Below, one piece after another: positions 63,738 through 64,000 of a DNA stretch of 64,000 nt; the first letter of the stretch is position 1; each line of letters starts with the position of its first letter. A program made the position numbers and the translations under genes. Origin of the DNA: CAYPHA01 sp964410215 (GTDB taxonomy: Bacteria > Calditrichota > Calditrichia > Calditrichales > CAYPHA01); NCBI GenBank assembly GCA_964410215.1, contig CAYPHA010000016.1, forward strand, positions 8,208 through 72,207, given 5' to 3'. The notes under the pieces were generated by a model. The model did no database searches. It was given only the letters and a program-made list of their open reading frames with translations, and was not told the origin of the DNA.

Positions 63738-64000
63738 TAGGTAAGATCCGTTAAATTCAACTGTTCCCCGCCATACGATGTGATGAACGATTTACGGTGT
63801 ACCGGCAGCGGACCCAATTCCCGTATTTTGCGTCGGTGCTCTTCCGTACCGTATCCTTTATGCCTTTCGAAGCCATAGCCGGGATACTCAAGGGCAATCC
63901 GTTCCATATAGCGGTCCCGATGCACTTTAGCCAGTATGGAAGCAGCGGCAATGGACAATAGAGAGGGCGGAGCAGTGCCTCGCGGAGTACGAGAAACATC
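63737..64000 (-). CDS. rnhB: Ribonuclease HII, C-terminal part (runs off window)
   Basis: Partial gene cut by the window edge; the visible 87 codons encode the C-terminal end. SIAAASILAKVHRDRYME, YGFERHKGYGTEEH and the HRKSF tail are RNase HII signatures; the enzyme removes RNA from RNA:DNA hybrids. The preceding residues (RTPRGTAPPSLL) do not show the usual KGD-type stretch with its catalytic Asp, so the edge may contain a frameshift or divergence. It leads the aro cluster. Confidence 0.85.
   Translation of the reverse strand, partial: DVSRTPRGTAPPSLLSIAAASILAKVHRDRYMERIALEYPGYGFERHKGYGTEEHRRKIRELGPLPVHRKSFITSYGGEQLNLTDLT

Overview
The window comes from a Gram-negative bacterium of the FCB group. 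LpxK points to lipid A, LolC/LolD to outer-membrane lipoprotein sorting, and a PorU-type C25 sortase, two PorV/PorQ-type barrel proteins and several C-terminal sorting domains (NYPNP-type) to a type IX secretion system (T9SS). Clear Shine-Dalgarno sites (AGGAGG type) and sigma70-like promoters (TTGACA-17-TATATT type) are unlike classical Bacteroidota, so a lineage such as Neomarinimicrobiota, Calditrichota or a relative is more likely (inference). No insertion sequence, phage, integron or CRISPR array was seen. All 50 protein genes called (one cut by the window edge) and both tRNAs lie on the minus strand, so operons read from high to low coordinates. No stretch above 300 bases lacks a gene; the longest gap is about 276 bases (18073-18348) and holds a promoter and structured leader.

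Reading in the direction of transcription: (1) 64000-59136: rnhB (partial), aroK, aroB, aroQ, a polysaccharide flippase and lpxK, almost all overlapping. (2) 59152-51063: a consensus promoter, tRNA-fMet, an intrinsic terminator, tRNA-Met, then tilS, hpt, ftsH, a TPR membrane protein, folP and cdaA. (3) 50880-45604: one very large T9SS-exported beta-strand-repeat surface protein with its own terminator. (4) 45468-38190: porU, a porV-like gene, an Fn3 lipoprotein and an SLBB protein, with 4-base overlaps at two of the three junctions. The lipoprotein has a heptanucleotide repeat in its signal-peptide codons. (5) 38064-35639: two tandem paralogous outer-membrane proteins with C-terminal coiled coils. 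(6) 35522-18349: a long operon from its own promoter: prfB (with the +1 programmed frameshift), lysS, lolC, lolD, recG, GT2, DUF2723 membrane mannosyltransferase-like protein, UPF0104 flippase-like protein, DUF4837, purE, PfkB kinase, rfbD, polyprenol-phosphate mannosyltransferase-like GT2, accA, ybgC, trm112. (7) 18299-16947: a second porV-like gene with its own promoter, a structured leader and a terminator. (8) 16849-13: an M6-like secreted protein that has lost its zinc motif, a peptidase-MA/PD40/beta-barrel protein, two DUF5683-like proteins, then rsmB, ffh, rpsP, khpA, rimM, trmD, rplS, an Ig-like lipoprotein, dapF and a TPR lipoprotein.

Much of the non-housekeeping content serves the cell envelope: T9SS sorting and cargo, lipoprotein localisation, surface glycan synthesis and polyprenol-linked mannosylation. 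The most interesting points are the porU operon with its frame-shifting repeat, the M6 pseudopeptidase, the nested palindrome in the leader of the orphan porV-like gene, and the tandem barrel-plus-coiled-coil proteins.
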